DNA from: Xylanivirga thermophila
Lineage (GTDB): Bacteria; Bacillota; Clostridia; Caldicoprobacterales; Xylanivirgaceae
Length of the DNA stretch: 36,855 nt
Reading direction: 5' to 3'
NCBI RefSeq assembly: GCF_004138105.1
Contig: NZ_RXHQ01000028.1
Coordinates: 1 to 36,855 of the forward strand
Shown: piece by piece, positions 14,749 to 22,689 of the stretch
Position numbering within the stretch: position 1 is the first letter of the stretch
Layout: the number at the start of each line of letters is the position of its first letter
The notes under the pieces: model-generated
The model's input: only the letters and a program-made list of their open reading frames with translations
What the model was told of the DNA's origin: nothing
Database searches by the model: none
Made by a program: the position numbers and the translations under genes

Positions 14749-16155
14749 ATGAAACTAAAAAAGAGCATTGTGTATGCCTTGGTTTTGGCTTTAGTATTAT
14801 CTATATCTTTGGTAGGGTGTGGTGAAAAGAAAGATGTATCTAAAAAAGATGAAATGCCAAAAGAAGATTCCTCGAATACTGAAAAAAGTGGCAAAGTGAA
14901 ATCTGTTAAGCTACAAGTTTGGTTAACTCCGCAGTGGAAAGGTGTGTATGATGCTTCAGAAGAGGGAGCAGGATATGAAAGCTTTTTTAACTTTGTTGCG
15001 CAAGAGTATAATAAAGAACATTCAAATGTCGAAACAGATGTCCAAGTTATAAGTGGTGATCAAAGGACGGAAAAGCTAAATGTTAATTTACAGTCTGGAA
15101 CACCACCGGATATTTTCTTTGATTCTATATTTGTATTGACTGATTTTGCTCATAGGGGTGCGCTAGTTTCGCTTGATGATATAGTAGATAAGGAAGATAA
15201 AAAGGATATTCCAGAAGGAATATGGGAAAATTGCAGGATTGTTGATAATATATTTTTTTATCCATTTAATAACAATCCTTGTACACTGGCATATAATGCA
15301 GATATGTTTAAACAAGCCGGGCTTGATAAATATATAGCTGGGGAAAATGAAATTGCTACATGGAATGTGGATGAATTTAAAGAAATATTGGAAACGCTCA
15401 AAGCAAAAGTACCTGATGTTTATCCTTTATCATTGTTTGCAGCCAATAATCAAGGTGATAGCTGGAATTTAGGTTTTTTAAGAATGTATGGTTCTCCATT
15501 TTTTGATGATAACCAAAACATTGTAGTAAATGATGAAGATGGTGTTAAGGCTTTGAATTTCTTGAAGGAATTATATGACGCAGGTTTAACCAATCCAGGA
15601 GCAGAGTCCACCAGTTCAAACGATTGTTTAGGAATGTTCCAGAATAGACAAATTGCAATATGTTTTACAAATAGCATATTGTTTAACAACATCCAAAAAG
15701 ATATGGAAAACAATAAGATAGAGAAGTTTGATATGAGATTGGCTAACATGCCTGGTGCCAAGGATCCTTTGACATTTACATATGTAGTGGGTGCATGTGT
15801 GTTTGATACAAAGGATAAGGATAGGATAGAAACGGCAAAAGATTTTGTAAAGACTTTTTCATCCCAAAAGCCATATATAGACGCCTCTAAAAATGCTGTT
15901 CCAGTTAGAAAATCTGTAATAGATGAGTTAAAAAAAGAAAATCCTAAATGGGAAGCATACCAGGAAAATGCAAAATATATGTTTAATTTCTCTGGTGGAG
16001 TTCCAGGATATCAAGAATTAAGAGAAGTACTTTATCCTGAATTACAAGCAGCTTTTACTGGTTCAAAGGATCCAAAGCAGGCTTTAGATGATTATGCAAA
16101 AAAAGGAAACGAAGTTCTAAAGAAGGCAAAAAAGGATTCTGTAATAATTAAGTAG
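14749..16155 (+). CDS. CUT1 sugar-binding lipoprotein, importer 3
   Basis: A 468-residue extracellular solute-binding protein with lipobox LVGC (C24) and a Lys/Asp/Glu-rich linker. The segment VNLQSGTPPDIFFDSIFVLT matches the 'sGtpPDvf' signature of family-1 sugar-binding proteins. ATG 14749 follows GGGAGGGG. It begins the importer 3 operon, separated from its two permeases by a hairpin at 16161-16200. The yesN/yesM pair follows the permeases, as it accompanies related pectin-oligomer importers in Bacillus, so a plant-cell-wall oligosaccharide is a fair guess for the ligand but not shown. Confidence 0.93.
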   Translation: MKLKKSIVYALVLALVLSISLVGCGEKKDVSKKDEMPKEDSSNTEKSGKVKSVKLQVWLTPQWKGVYDASEEGAGYESFFNFVAQEYNKEHSNVETDVQVISGDQRTEKLNVNLQSGTPPDIFFDSIFVLTDFAHRGALVSLDDIVDKEDKKDIPEGIWENCRIVDNIFFYPFNNNPCTLAYNADMFKQAGLDKYIAGENEIATWNVDEFKEILETLKAKVPDVYPLSLFAANNQGDSWNLGFLRMYGSPFFDDNQNIVVNDEDGVKALNFLKELYDAGLTNPGAESTSSNDCLGMFQNRQIAICFTNSILFNNIQKDMENNKIEKFDMRLANMPGAKDPLTFTYVVGACVFDTKDKDRIETAKDFVKTFSSQKPYIDASKNAVPVRKSVIDELKKENPKWEAYQENAKYMFNFSGGVPGYQELREVLYPELQAAFTGSKDPKQALDDYAKKGNEVLKKAKKDSVIIK

Positions 16156-16160
16156 TTATT

Positions 16161-16200
16161 TTAAGATGGGATAATCTATTGTCTGATCATCCCATCTTAA
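16161..16200 (+). terminator. Hairpin between importer 3 binding-protein and permease genes
   Basis: TTAAGATGGGAT (16161-16172) pairs exactly with ATCCCATCTTAA (16189-16200) around a 16-nt loop. No T-run follows, so it is more likely an attenuating or mRNA-protecting hairpin than a full terminator. It occupies the same operon position as the 48-bp palindrome of importer 1 but has a different sequence. Confidence 0.65.
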
Positions 16201-16239
16201 GTTATCACTTTTATAACAAAGGCGGGAGGACAAGAATAC

Positions 16240-17133
16240 ATGGAGTATGCTAAATTCAAAAAAAATTTTGTAAAACAAAAAGATGGATATTTATTTATAT
16301 TGCCTCAAATGATATTGTTTTTTGTATTTATGATCTATCCCATATTTGAAGGATTTAGAATGAGTTTATATAAAGTAGACTATATCAGTGAAAAATTTAT
16401 AGGCTTTGAAAATTATAAAAGTCTCTTCTCAGATCCTAATTTTATAAAATCCATTTATAATACACTAATTTTTATAGGTTTTATTGTTGCACTCACCGTT
16501 ATATTCGGTATTTTTGTGGCTGCAGCACTATTTGATAAAAATACTAAATACATCTCCTTTATAAGAGGATGTTATTATATCCCTGTGATGGTATCAATGG
16601 TAGTAATGAGTATGATATGGAATTTTTTACTCAACCCGGCAAATGGACTTATAAACTATATAATTACTGCTTTAGGCGGTAATCGTATAAATTTTTTAGG
16701 AAATAAAAATGCGGTTATGCCTGTTGTTATATTTGTAACTTTCACCACAAATGTGGGGCAAGCGATTATATTGTATATAGCCGCTATGATGGGTGTATCT
16801 AATGAATTTTTAGAAGCGGCTGAAATAGATGGAGCAACAAGATGGCAAAAAATTATTCATATACTCGTGCCACTTGTTCGGCCAACAACATTGTATGTGC
16901 TAATTATGAATATAATTGCGGTACTAAAAATATTTATAGTTATTCAGCTATTGACTTCAGGAGGTCCAAATTACGCCTCTGTAACCATGATGTATTATTT
17001 GTATTTAAAGGCTTTTAGTTTTAATCAAATAGGGGAGGCATCAGCCATAGGAGTTATAATGTTTTTAATTGCCTTAGTACTATCTGTTATACAATTTAAA
17101 GTACTAAAAAGGGAAGAACAGGAGGGAATATAA
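16240..17133 (+). CDS. CUT1 sugar ABC permease (UgpA-like), importer 3
   Basis: A 297-residue membrane protein with about six transmembrane segments. FIGFENYKSLFSDPNFIKSI is the conserved N-terminal signature of UgpA/MalF permeases, and the EAA loop is EAAEIDGATRWQKIIHILVP. ATG 16240 follows GGGAGG by 10 nt. Its stop overlaps the start of the next permease gene by one base (TAATG), implying coupled translation and a fixed 1:1 ratio of the two channel halves. Confidence 0.94.
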   Translation: MEYAKFKKNFVKQKDGYLFILPQMILFFVFMIYPIFEGFRMSLYKVDYISEKFIGFENYKSLFSDPNFIKSIYNTLIFIGFIVALTVIFGIFVAAALFDKNTKYISFIRGCYYIPVMVSMVVMSMIWNFLLNPANGLINYIITALGGNRINFLGNKNAVMPVVIFVTFTTNVGQAIILYIAAMMGVSNEFLEAAEIDGATRWQKIIHILVPLVRPTTLYVLIMNIIAVLKIFIVIQLLTSGGPNYASVTMMYYLYLKAFSFNQIGEASAIGVIMFLIALVLSVIQFKVLKREEQEGI

Positions 17134-17966
17134 TGAGCAAAAGGGAAAAGATAGGGAATGGAGATTTGATTGCAAATATAATTATAGTACTATTCGCTGT
17201 AGTTAATTTATTTCCTCTTTATTGGCTGTTTACAAGTTCGTTTAAAAATTCTAGTGATGTGGTGAAAATGCCCCCAGATTGGTTTCCTAAAAAACCAACT
17301 GTTCAAAATTATATTGATTTATTTAAAAATCAACCAGCTATGAGATGGACTTTTAATAGTATATTTGTTGCCTTAGTTACTACCTTATTGGTGGTTTTAA
17401 TAAGCTCTATGGCTGCATATGCCTTTGCAAAACTTGAATTTAAAGGTAGAAAGACTATTTTTTATATATTGGTGGCTTCATTGATGATACCAAAAGAAGT
17501 ACTTATTGTACCATTGTTTAAAATTATTCAGGCATTTGATTGGATGGACACGTATAAAGCTATGATATTTCCTAATGTGGCCCTTTCGTTTGGAGTGTTT
17601 TTGCTTAAAGGTTTTTTTGAAACTATACCAAATTCTATAAGGGAATCGGCTAAAATAGATGGTTGTAGTGAATGGACAATTTATAGAAAGATAATTATTC
17701 CTATTGGTAAACCTGGTATAGGTGCCCTTTTCATACTTATGTTTGTACAGGTTTGGAATGATTATTTATGGCAGCTAATAATAGCCAATACTAAAGATAT
17801 GAAAACATTGATGGTAGGTGTGGCAAGTTTAATGGAAGATTTAAATCCTAATTTTGCATATAAGATGGCAGGTGCTGCAGTAGGTGCTATACCTATGTTA
17901 ATCATATTTTTTATGTTTCAAAAATATTTTACCAGGGGTATTACGATAGGTGCAGTAAAGGGTTAA
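17133..17966 (+). CDS. CUT1 sugar ABC permease (UgpE-like), importer 3
   Basis: A 277-residue membrane protein with about six transmembrane segments. Its EAA loop ESAKIDGCSEWTIYRKIIIP and its end, RGITIGAVKG, are typical of UgpE/MalG permeases. It overlaps the previous gene by one base and has an AGGAGGG site inside that gene. It is the last transport gene of importer 3; a terminator-like hairpin (18050-18110) separates it from the regulator pair. Confidence 0.94.
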   Translation: MSKREKIGNGDLIANIIIVLFAVVNLFPLYWLFTSSFKNSSDVVKMPPDWFPKKPTVQNYIDLFKNQPAMRWTFNSIFVALVTTLLVVLISSMAAYAFAKLEFKGRKTIFYILVASLMIPKEVLIVPLFKIIQAFDWMDTYKAMIFPNVALSFGVFLLKGFFETIPNSIRESAKIDGCSEWTIYRKIIIPIGKPGIGALFILMFVQVWNDYLWQLIIANTKDMKTLMVGVASLMEDLNPNFAYKMAGAAVGAIPMLIIFFMFQKYFTRGITIGAVKG

Positions 17967-18049
17967 AAAATGTGCAATGGGTAGTAAGTTCATTTTGAAG
18001 TATGATTTTAGAAAATATATAGTTATGTATATTAATGTAAATTGTTTTT

Positions 18050-18110
18050 AATACTCTGTTTCATGAAATTATTTTAGGTTGCTAATTCATAAAGCAGGGT
18101 ATTTTTATTT
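18050..18110 (+). terminator. Probable intrinsic terminator after importer 3
   Basis: AATACTCTGTTTCATGAA (18050-18067) pairs with TTCATAAAGCAGGGTATT (18086-18103) with one mismatch and two G-T wobbles, closing an 18-nt loop. TTTATTTG follows. It probably ends the importer 3 transcript, leaving yesN/yesM with their own promoter. Confidence 0.7.
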
Positions 18111-18184
18111 GTCTAAATCTTAGATTTATTCATTTTTTTGGTTGTTAATGCTATAATCATTATATAGTCAGTATATGTATAATA

Positions 18185-18202
18185 TAAGATCTTGTGATCT
18201 TA
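18185..18202. promoter_or_regulatory. Small inverted repeat in the yesN leader
   Basis: TAAGATC (18185-18191) and GATCTTA (18196-18202) form an exact inverted repeat with a 4-nt gap, just before the ribosome site of the response regulator gene. GATCTTA recurs at 18212-18218, so a hairpin here could compete with one that covers the ribosome site. It may be an operator or a small translational switch. A TATAAT at 18152-18157 lies upstream and could be the -10 box, though no clear -35 box is seen. Confidence 0.35.
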
Positions 18203-18220
18203 CAGAGGGGAGATCTTAGT

Positions 18221-19837
18221 ATGGAAGAGAATTTTTATAAGATGCTGATAGTTGATGATGAACCATTGATTCTCGAAGGATTATGTAATTTTTTAAAATG
18301 GGAGGATTTTAATATAAGAATATGTGCCCAAGCAGAAAGTGGTAATGAGGCTATTAAATGTGCGAGATTACTGCATCCTGATATTATTATTACTGACATA
18401 AGGATGCCAGATATCACAGGTCTTGAATTAATTAGACGTTTAAAAAACGTACTTCCTAATACATTTTTCATCATTTTGAGTGGTTATGATGAATTTGACT
18501 ATGCAAAGGAAGCAATAAGTTTGGGGGCTTTTTATTATATTTTAAAGCCATTGAGGAAAAAAGAGTTAATAAAAGTAATAGAAGATTGTATAGATGCATT
18601 GGACAAGATAAAGGAGGAACAAAAGGAAGAACTAATTATTAGCCAAAAAGCAGAAGAACATAGCGAACTTATAAATGAAAAGACACTACTTAACATCATA
18701 AAAAATGGTAGTAAACTGGAATTACAAAAAAATAGTTTAAATGAACTAGGTATACATGCTTCTAATTATTATTCTGGTATAGTTATAAAATATGAAGAAG
18801 ATATCTTGCAAAGAGATTATAGAGCAGATACTATAAAAAATATATTAAAAGACAAAAAATATGAGTATAAAGATAAAATTGAAAAGATAACTTTCTGTTT
18901 TTTATATTCCATGATATATATACTTATTGCTTTTTCAAAAGATGATCCAGGGAATATAAATTATAATCTGAAAGAACTTATAGACGATTTAGTTAAAAAG
19001 ATAGACTTTCAAATAAAAATAGGCATTGGAACTTTGGTGGATAATCCACAAGATATTACTTATTCTTTTGAACAGGCAAATGAGGTGTTATATTATAGAT
19101 GGGTTCAAAAAGATATTGATGTTTTTTGGGCGGAACAGTATAAAAATTACGACAAAAGTCTTTTGTTTATATCTAGAGATGCTAAAAGTAGATTGATTTA
19201 TTATATTGAAACCAACAATCATGAAAAAATATACAAACTAATGATGGAAACAAAGAATCAGCTGCAAAAGAACAGATGTTTGGAACCATGTGAAATATAC
19301 TCCACTTTTTGTGATATTATAAATACTTCTGTGAAATATCTGTATGAAAAGGAAGTGTGCTTAAAAGATGCATATAGTACAAACCTTTTTTCTATGGAGT
19401 TTATAGGTAAATTTAAAAATTTGGATGAAATATTTATATGGTTAACAGATTTTATTATAAACTTAAGTGAAAATTATAAGGAGACTAAAGATAAACAGCC
19501 TAAAAAAATTTTTAAAGAAATTGAGAAATATGTAATCCAAAATATCGATAAAGATATTAGTTTGACCAGACTTGCTGAAGAATTTTATTATAATCCTAGT
19601 TATCTTAGCAGACTTTTTAAGCAAGAACTTAATAAAAACTATTCTGTATTTACATCTGAAATTAGAATTAATTATTCAAAACAGCTATTGTTAAACCAAG
19701 ATATGAAGATAGGTGATATAGCAGAGAAAGTTGGATATAAGAGTTATAAGCAATTTAAGGAAAACTTTAAAAAGGTCACTGGGATGACGCCTACAGAGTT
19801 TAAAAAGGTTGGGAGGTATAATGCTGATGTGCTTTAA
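18221..19837 (+). CDS. yesN: YesN-type response regulator with AraC-family output domain
   Basis: A 538-residue response regulator. Residues 1-120 are a receiver domain with the acidic pair D12/D13, phosphoacceptor D59 (IIITDIRMPD), S87 and K109. A long middle region of about 300 residues is typical of YesN-like proteins. The last 100 residues carry two AraC-type helix-turn-helix units, including SLTRLAEEFYYNPSYLSRLF and MKIGDIAEKVGYKSYKQF. When phosphorylated by the kinase encoded next it should activate sugar-uptake genes, most likely importer 3 just upstream. ATG 18221 lies 8 nt after AGAGGGGAG; the frame is open back to GTG 18194 but without a ribosome site. The 3' end overlaps the kinase gene, so the two are coupled. 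Confidence 0.93.
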   Translation: MEENFYKMLIVDDEPLILEGLCNFLKWEDFNIRICAQAESGNEAIKCARLLHPDIIITDIRMPDITGLELIRRLKNVLPNTFFIILSGYDEFDYAKEAISLGAFYYILKPLRKKELIKVIEDCIDALDKIKEEQKEELIISQKAEEHSELINEKTLLNIIKNGSKLELQKNSLNELGIHASNYYSGIVIKYEEDILQRDYRADTIKNILKDKKYEYKDKIEKITFCFLYSMIYILIAFSKDDPGNINYNLKELIDDLVKKIDFQIKIGIGTLVDNPQDITYSFEQANEVLYYRWVQKDIDVFWAEQYKNYDKSLLFISRDAKSRLIYYIETNNHEKIYKLMMETKNQLQKNRCLEPCEIYSTFCDIINTSVKYLYEKEVCLKDAYSTNLFSMEFIGKFKNLDEIFIWLTDFIINLSENYKETKDKQPKKIFKEIEKYVIQNIDKDISLTRLAEEFYYNPSYLSRLFKQELNKNYSVFTSEIRINYSKQLLLNQDMKIGDIAEKVGYKSYKQFKENFKKVTGMTPTEFKKVGRYNADVL

Positions 19838-21680
19838 TACTATTAACTCTCATCTATTTAAATTTAGTATACGCAAAAGGTTGTTTATTATTATGATACT
19901 TATAGCCATAGTACCTATGGCACTTATAGGCTGTTTTAGCTATGTATTTACTTCTACACAAGCAAAGAACGAATTTAGAACTTCATCTATGATCATGCTT
20001 AGACAAATCTCTCAAAACATAGACCAGTATCTTTATCAAACGGAGTTAATAACTAAAATGGCTCTGAGGGATGAACGGGTAAAAGATGCACTAAAATATG
20101 ATAAAAGCGATACTAAAATGCAACGTCTTAGAAAAAATAATGAAATTGAGCAGTTTATGAGCAATATGAATATGATTGTTGAGGGTATATCTGGAATATA
20201 TATATTCACCGATTATAAAATTTTTTCTAAATATTGTGACTATGCAGCTGTAGACTATAACTATATCAATGTATTTAAAAATGATTCATGGTATAGGGAA
20301 ACAGTGGATAATGGAGGGGCTATGGCACTGTTTTCAACACATACTCCATTCCAACGCAAAAATGGAGAGGAGAAGGTTATTTCTTTTGCAAGGGTTATAA
20401 AGGAATTTAATGATGATAAACCTCTTGGAGTGTTGCTTATAGATTTGAATTTGAACAAGTTTCGGGAAATATGCAAAAATGTTAATTTTATTGAACAACC
20501 AGATAATAGAAATTATATAATAATTGATGATGAAGGGAAGGTAGTATATAGTTCGGCTGATTTTGCACTATCTGAAAAATTGGATATAGAAGATAGATTC
20601 TTAAAAAATATTTTAAAGTATTCAAGTGGGGATTTAATAGGAAATATAGGGGGAGAAAAATCTTATATGACATATGTATCTTCTCCATATACTGGATGGA
20701 ATGTGATAATGTACACTACATATAAGGAACTTATTAAATCATCTGTTATAATAGCAAAGTTTATCATAATAATAGCTATATTTGTAGTAGTATTGGTATT
20801 TATTACAGTAGCGAATATAGCAGAAAAATGGTCCCAACCCATAATTGAATTGAGTAATGCAGTAGAGTGTGTAGAGAAAGGAGATTTTGATTTTGAACTA
20901 AAATGTAAAAACTATGCATATGATGATGAAATAAAAAAATTGATATTGGGATTCAAAAATATGGTGGATGGATTACAAACTTTGATAAAGAGGACAAATC
21001 AGTTGAAGGTAAAACAAAAACAAGCAGAGCTGGAGGCACTCCAAAAGCAGATAAATCCCCATTTTCTATATAACACATTACAATCCATACAGATGAAGGC
21101 TGTAATACAAGGTCAAGAGGAAATATCAGATATGATAGGTACATTAGGGGAATTATTTAAGCTAAATACCAAAAAAAGTGGGAATATAGTATTACTAGGC
21201 CACGAGATAAAGCATGTAGAATTATACATAGAGATTCAAAAAATGAGATATGGGGAAAAATTTCACTATATTGAGCAGATAGATCCTCAGACACTAGATT
21301 TATATACTATAAGATTTATATTGCAGCCTATTGTAGAGAATGCAATATCTCATGGCATCGAGAAAAAAATAGAAGGAGGCTATGTAAAACTAAAGGTATA
21401 TCTCCACAATGGATACCTGTTTGTTTTAGTTGAGGATAATGGTGTAGGGATAGCTCAAGAAATGCTAGATAAGATTAACTTTGCATTAACAAAAGGTGAT
21501 TATGATAAGGACAGTGAACATATGGGGGTAAAAAATGTTAACGATAGAATTAAATTATACTTTGGTGACAATTATGGAATAAAAATAGAGAGCGAGAAAA
21601 ATGTTGGCACAAAAGTATATATAAAATTACCTATAATAAAAAATAAGGAAGATATAAAGATAGAGAGCTTTTTAGATTAA
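19821..21680 (+). CDS. yesM: YesM-type sensor histidine kinase
   Basis: A 619-residue membrane sensor kinase. Transmembrane segments lie at about residues 20-42 and 309-332, enclosing a roughly 265-residue extracellular sensor. A HAMP linker follows, then a LytS/YesM-class kinase core with phospho-histidine H414 in QINPHFLYNTLQ, an N-box (IVENAISHG, about 505-513) and a G-box (EDNGVGIA). The sensor may detect a sugar or a loaded binding protein. The start is ATG 19821 or ATG 19827; GGGAGG (19811-19816) lies 4 or 10 nt before them, and the gene overlaps the response regulator by 17 or 11 nt. A small hairpin (21687-21710) follows the gene without a T-run. Confidence 0.93.
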   Translation: MLMCFNTINSHLFKFSIRKRLFIIMILIAIVPMALIGCFSYVFTSTQAKNEFRTSSMIMLRQISQNIDQYLYQTELITKMALRDERVKDALKYDKSDTKMQRLRKNNEIEQFMSNMNMIVEGISGIYIFTDYKIFSKYCDYAAVDYNYINVFKNDSWYRETVDNGGAMALFSTHTPFQRKNGEEKVISFARVIKEFNDDKPLGVLLIDLNLNKFREICKNVNFIEQPDNRNYIIIDDEGKVVYSSADFALSEKLDIEDRFLKNILKYSSGDLIGNIGGEKSYMTYVSSPYTGWNVIMYTTYKELIKSSVIIAKFIIIIAIFVVVLVFITVANIAEKWSQPIIELSNAVECVEKGDFDFELKCKNYAYDDEIKKLILGFKNMVDGLQTLIKRTNQLKVKQKQAELEALQKQINPHFLYNTLQSIQMKAVIQGQEEISDMIGTLGELFKLNTKKSGNIVLLGHEIKHVELYIEIQKMRYGEKFHYIEQIDPQTLDLYTIRFILQPIVENAISHGIEKKIEGGYVKLKVYLHNGYLFVLVEDNGVGIAQEMLDKINFALTKGDYDKDSEHMGVKNVNDRIKLYFGDNYGIKIESEKNVGTKVYIKLPIIKNKEDIKIESFLD

Positions 21681-21727
21681 AGACTGTGAAAATTTGATGT
21701 GAAATTTTCAGCAAAATTATGACTAGT

Positions 21728-21756
21728 TTGCAACCCATTCTTCGGTATTATATAAT
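21728..21756 (+). promoter_or_regulatory. Sigma-A-type promoter of the histidine phosphatase gene
   Basis: TTGCAA (21728-21733) and TATAAT (21751-21756) are separated by 17 nt, very close to the housekeeping consensus. The start codon of the phosphatase gene lies 31 nt after the -10 box, giving a short leader. Confidence 0.75.
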
Positions 21757-21786
21757 AAGGGAGACATATGGGAAAGGAGATTACAT

Positions 21787-22500
21787 ATGAGACTATATAT
21801 AATTCGTCATGCAGATCCAGATTATGAACATAATACCATTACTCCCGCCGGCCACTTAGAGGCCAAGGCCCTTGCAAAGCGACTTAAAAAAGAAGGTATA
21901 AACAAGATATATTCATCCCCCATGGGGCGGGCCCTTGATACTATGAAATATACCAAGGAGCTTATTGGTCTTGATTACAATATCGAAGAATGGACTGAAG
22001 AGATATGGGATAGGCTTAAGATGGATGATACACCATGGGGTACAATAGCAGCATGGGATATTCCAGGTGAAGTCATTCGAAAGGATGGCATTGTTCCATC
22101 ATACGATATGTGGACTAACATTCCATATCTGAAGGAAAAGGATAATGAAATTGAAGATACTTTGAAAATGATAAGTGAAAATTCAGATGAGTTTTTACGA
22201 AGACAGGGATATGTACGCAAGGGTGGCAAATATGCCTGTTATAAACCGAATAGGGACAGGGTTGCAGTGTTTTGCCATGGAGGTTTTGGACTGACCTGGA
22301 TAGGACATTTACTAAGCATACCATTGCCCCTCATATGGTCAGGATTCTGGCTCCCGCCAAGTTCCGTTACTACCATATTATTCGATGAGCGCTCCAAAGA
22401 ATGGGCAGTTCCCCGATGTATCGGGCTAGGGGATGTTTCCCATCTATATGAAGCAGGATTGCCCGTAAGGCCAAGGGGTATACTGGAGAACTTTGATTGA
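21787..22500 (+). CDS. Histidine phosphatase family protein (phosphoglycerate mutase-like)
   Basis: A 237-residue cytoplasmic enzyme of the histidine phosphatase superfamily. The catalytic RH motif is IIRHAD (R7, H8; the usual third Gly is Ala here). Also visible are SSPMGRA with R48 and the second catalytic histidine in CHGGFGL (H164). Family members transfer or remove phosphate through a phospho-histidine; the substrate cannot be told. ATG 21787 follows AAAGGAG. It is a single-gene unit between a good promoter and a strong terminator hairpin (22573-22610). Its link to the surrounding sugar genes is by position only. Confidence 0.9.
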   Translation: MRLYIIRHADPDYEHNTITPAGHLEAKALAKRLKKEGINKIYSSPMGRALDTMKYTKELIGLDYNIEEWTEEIWDRLKMDDTPWGTIAAWDIPGEVIRKDGIVPSYDMWTNIPYLKEKDNEIEDTLKMISENSDEFLRRQGYVRKGGKYACYKPNRDRVAVFCHGGFGLTWIGHLLSIPLPLIWSGFWLPPSSVTTILFDERSKEWAVPRCIGLGDVSHLYEAGLPVRPRGILENFD

Positions 22501-22511
22501 ATAAAATAATT

Positions 22512-22575
22512 GTTTAAAAAGCCTAATAATATTGTAATATATACCAAAGCAAGATGGCACCTATTTAGATATAGT
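22512..22575 (+). promoter_or_regulatory. Repeated promoter module, copy A (before the GH78 gene)
   Basis: The 34 nt at 22522-22555 match 31670-31703 at 30 positions, including an exact ATATACCAAAG core. In both copies a GTTTAAA stretch precedes it, a TATTTA follows, and a -10-like box (here TATAGT, 22570-22575) starts 29 nt after the A of ATACC. The core lies where an activator touching the -35 region would bind. It reads toward the GH78 gene at 22690, leaving a leader of about 110 nt. Confidence 0.6.
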
Positions 22576-22617
22576 AAGATTATCTGTATGACAATACAGA
22601 TAATCTTACTTTGTTTT
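22573..22617 (+). terminator. Intrinsic terminator of the histidine phosphatase gene
   Basis: AGTAAGATTATCTGTA (22573-22588) pairs perfectly with TACAGATAATCTTACT (22595-22610) around a 6-nt loop, followed by TTGTTTTAT. It ends the upstream transcript. It overlaps the -10 box of promoter module A, so transcripts starting there would lack part of the left arm and escape termination. Confidence 0.85.
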
Positions 22618-22689
22618 ATATTAACTGTTCAGAAACGGCAATCGGTTTATTTTGAATTAAAATATAAAAGTTTTGTATGTAGGAGGCAG

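Noticed and set aside
22510-22689. N-terminal extension of the GH78 protein
   Set aside because: The stretch contains a perfect intrinsic terminator and a promoter module; AGGAGG lies just before 22690 and homology starts at WEAKWIWD.
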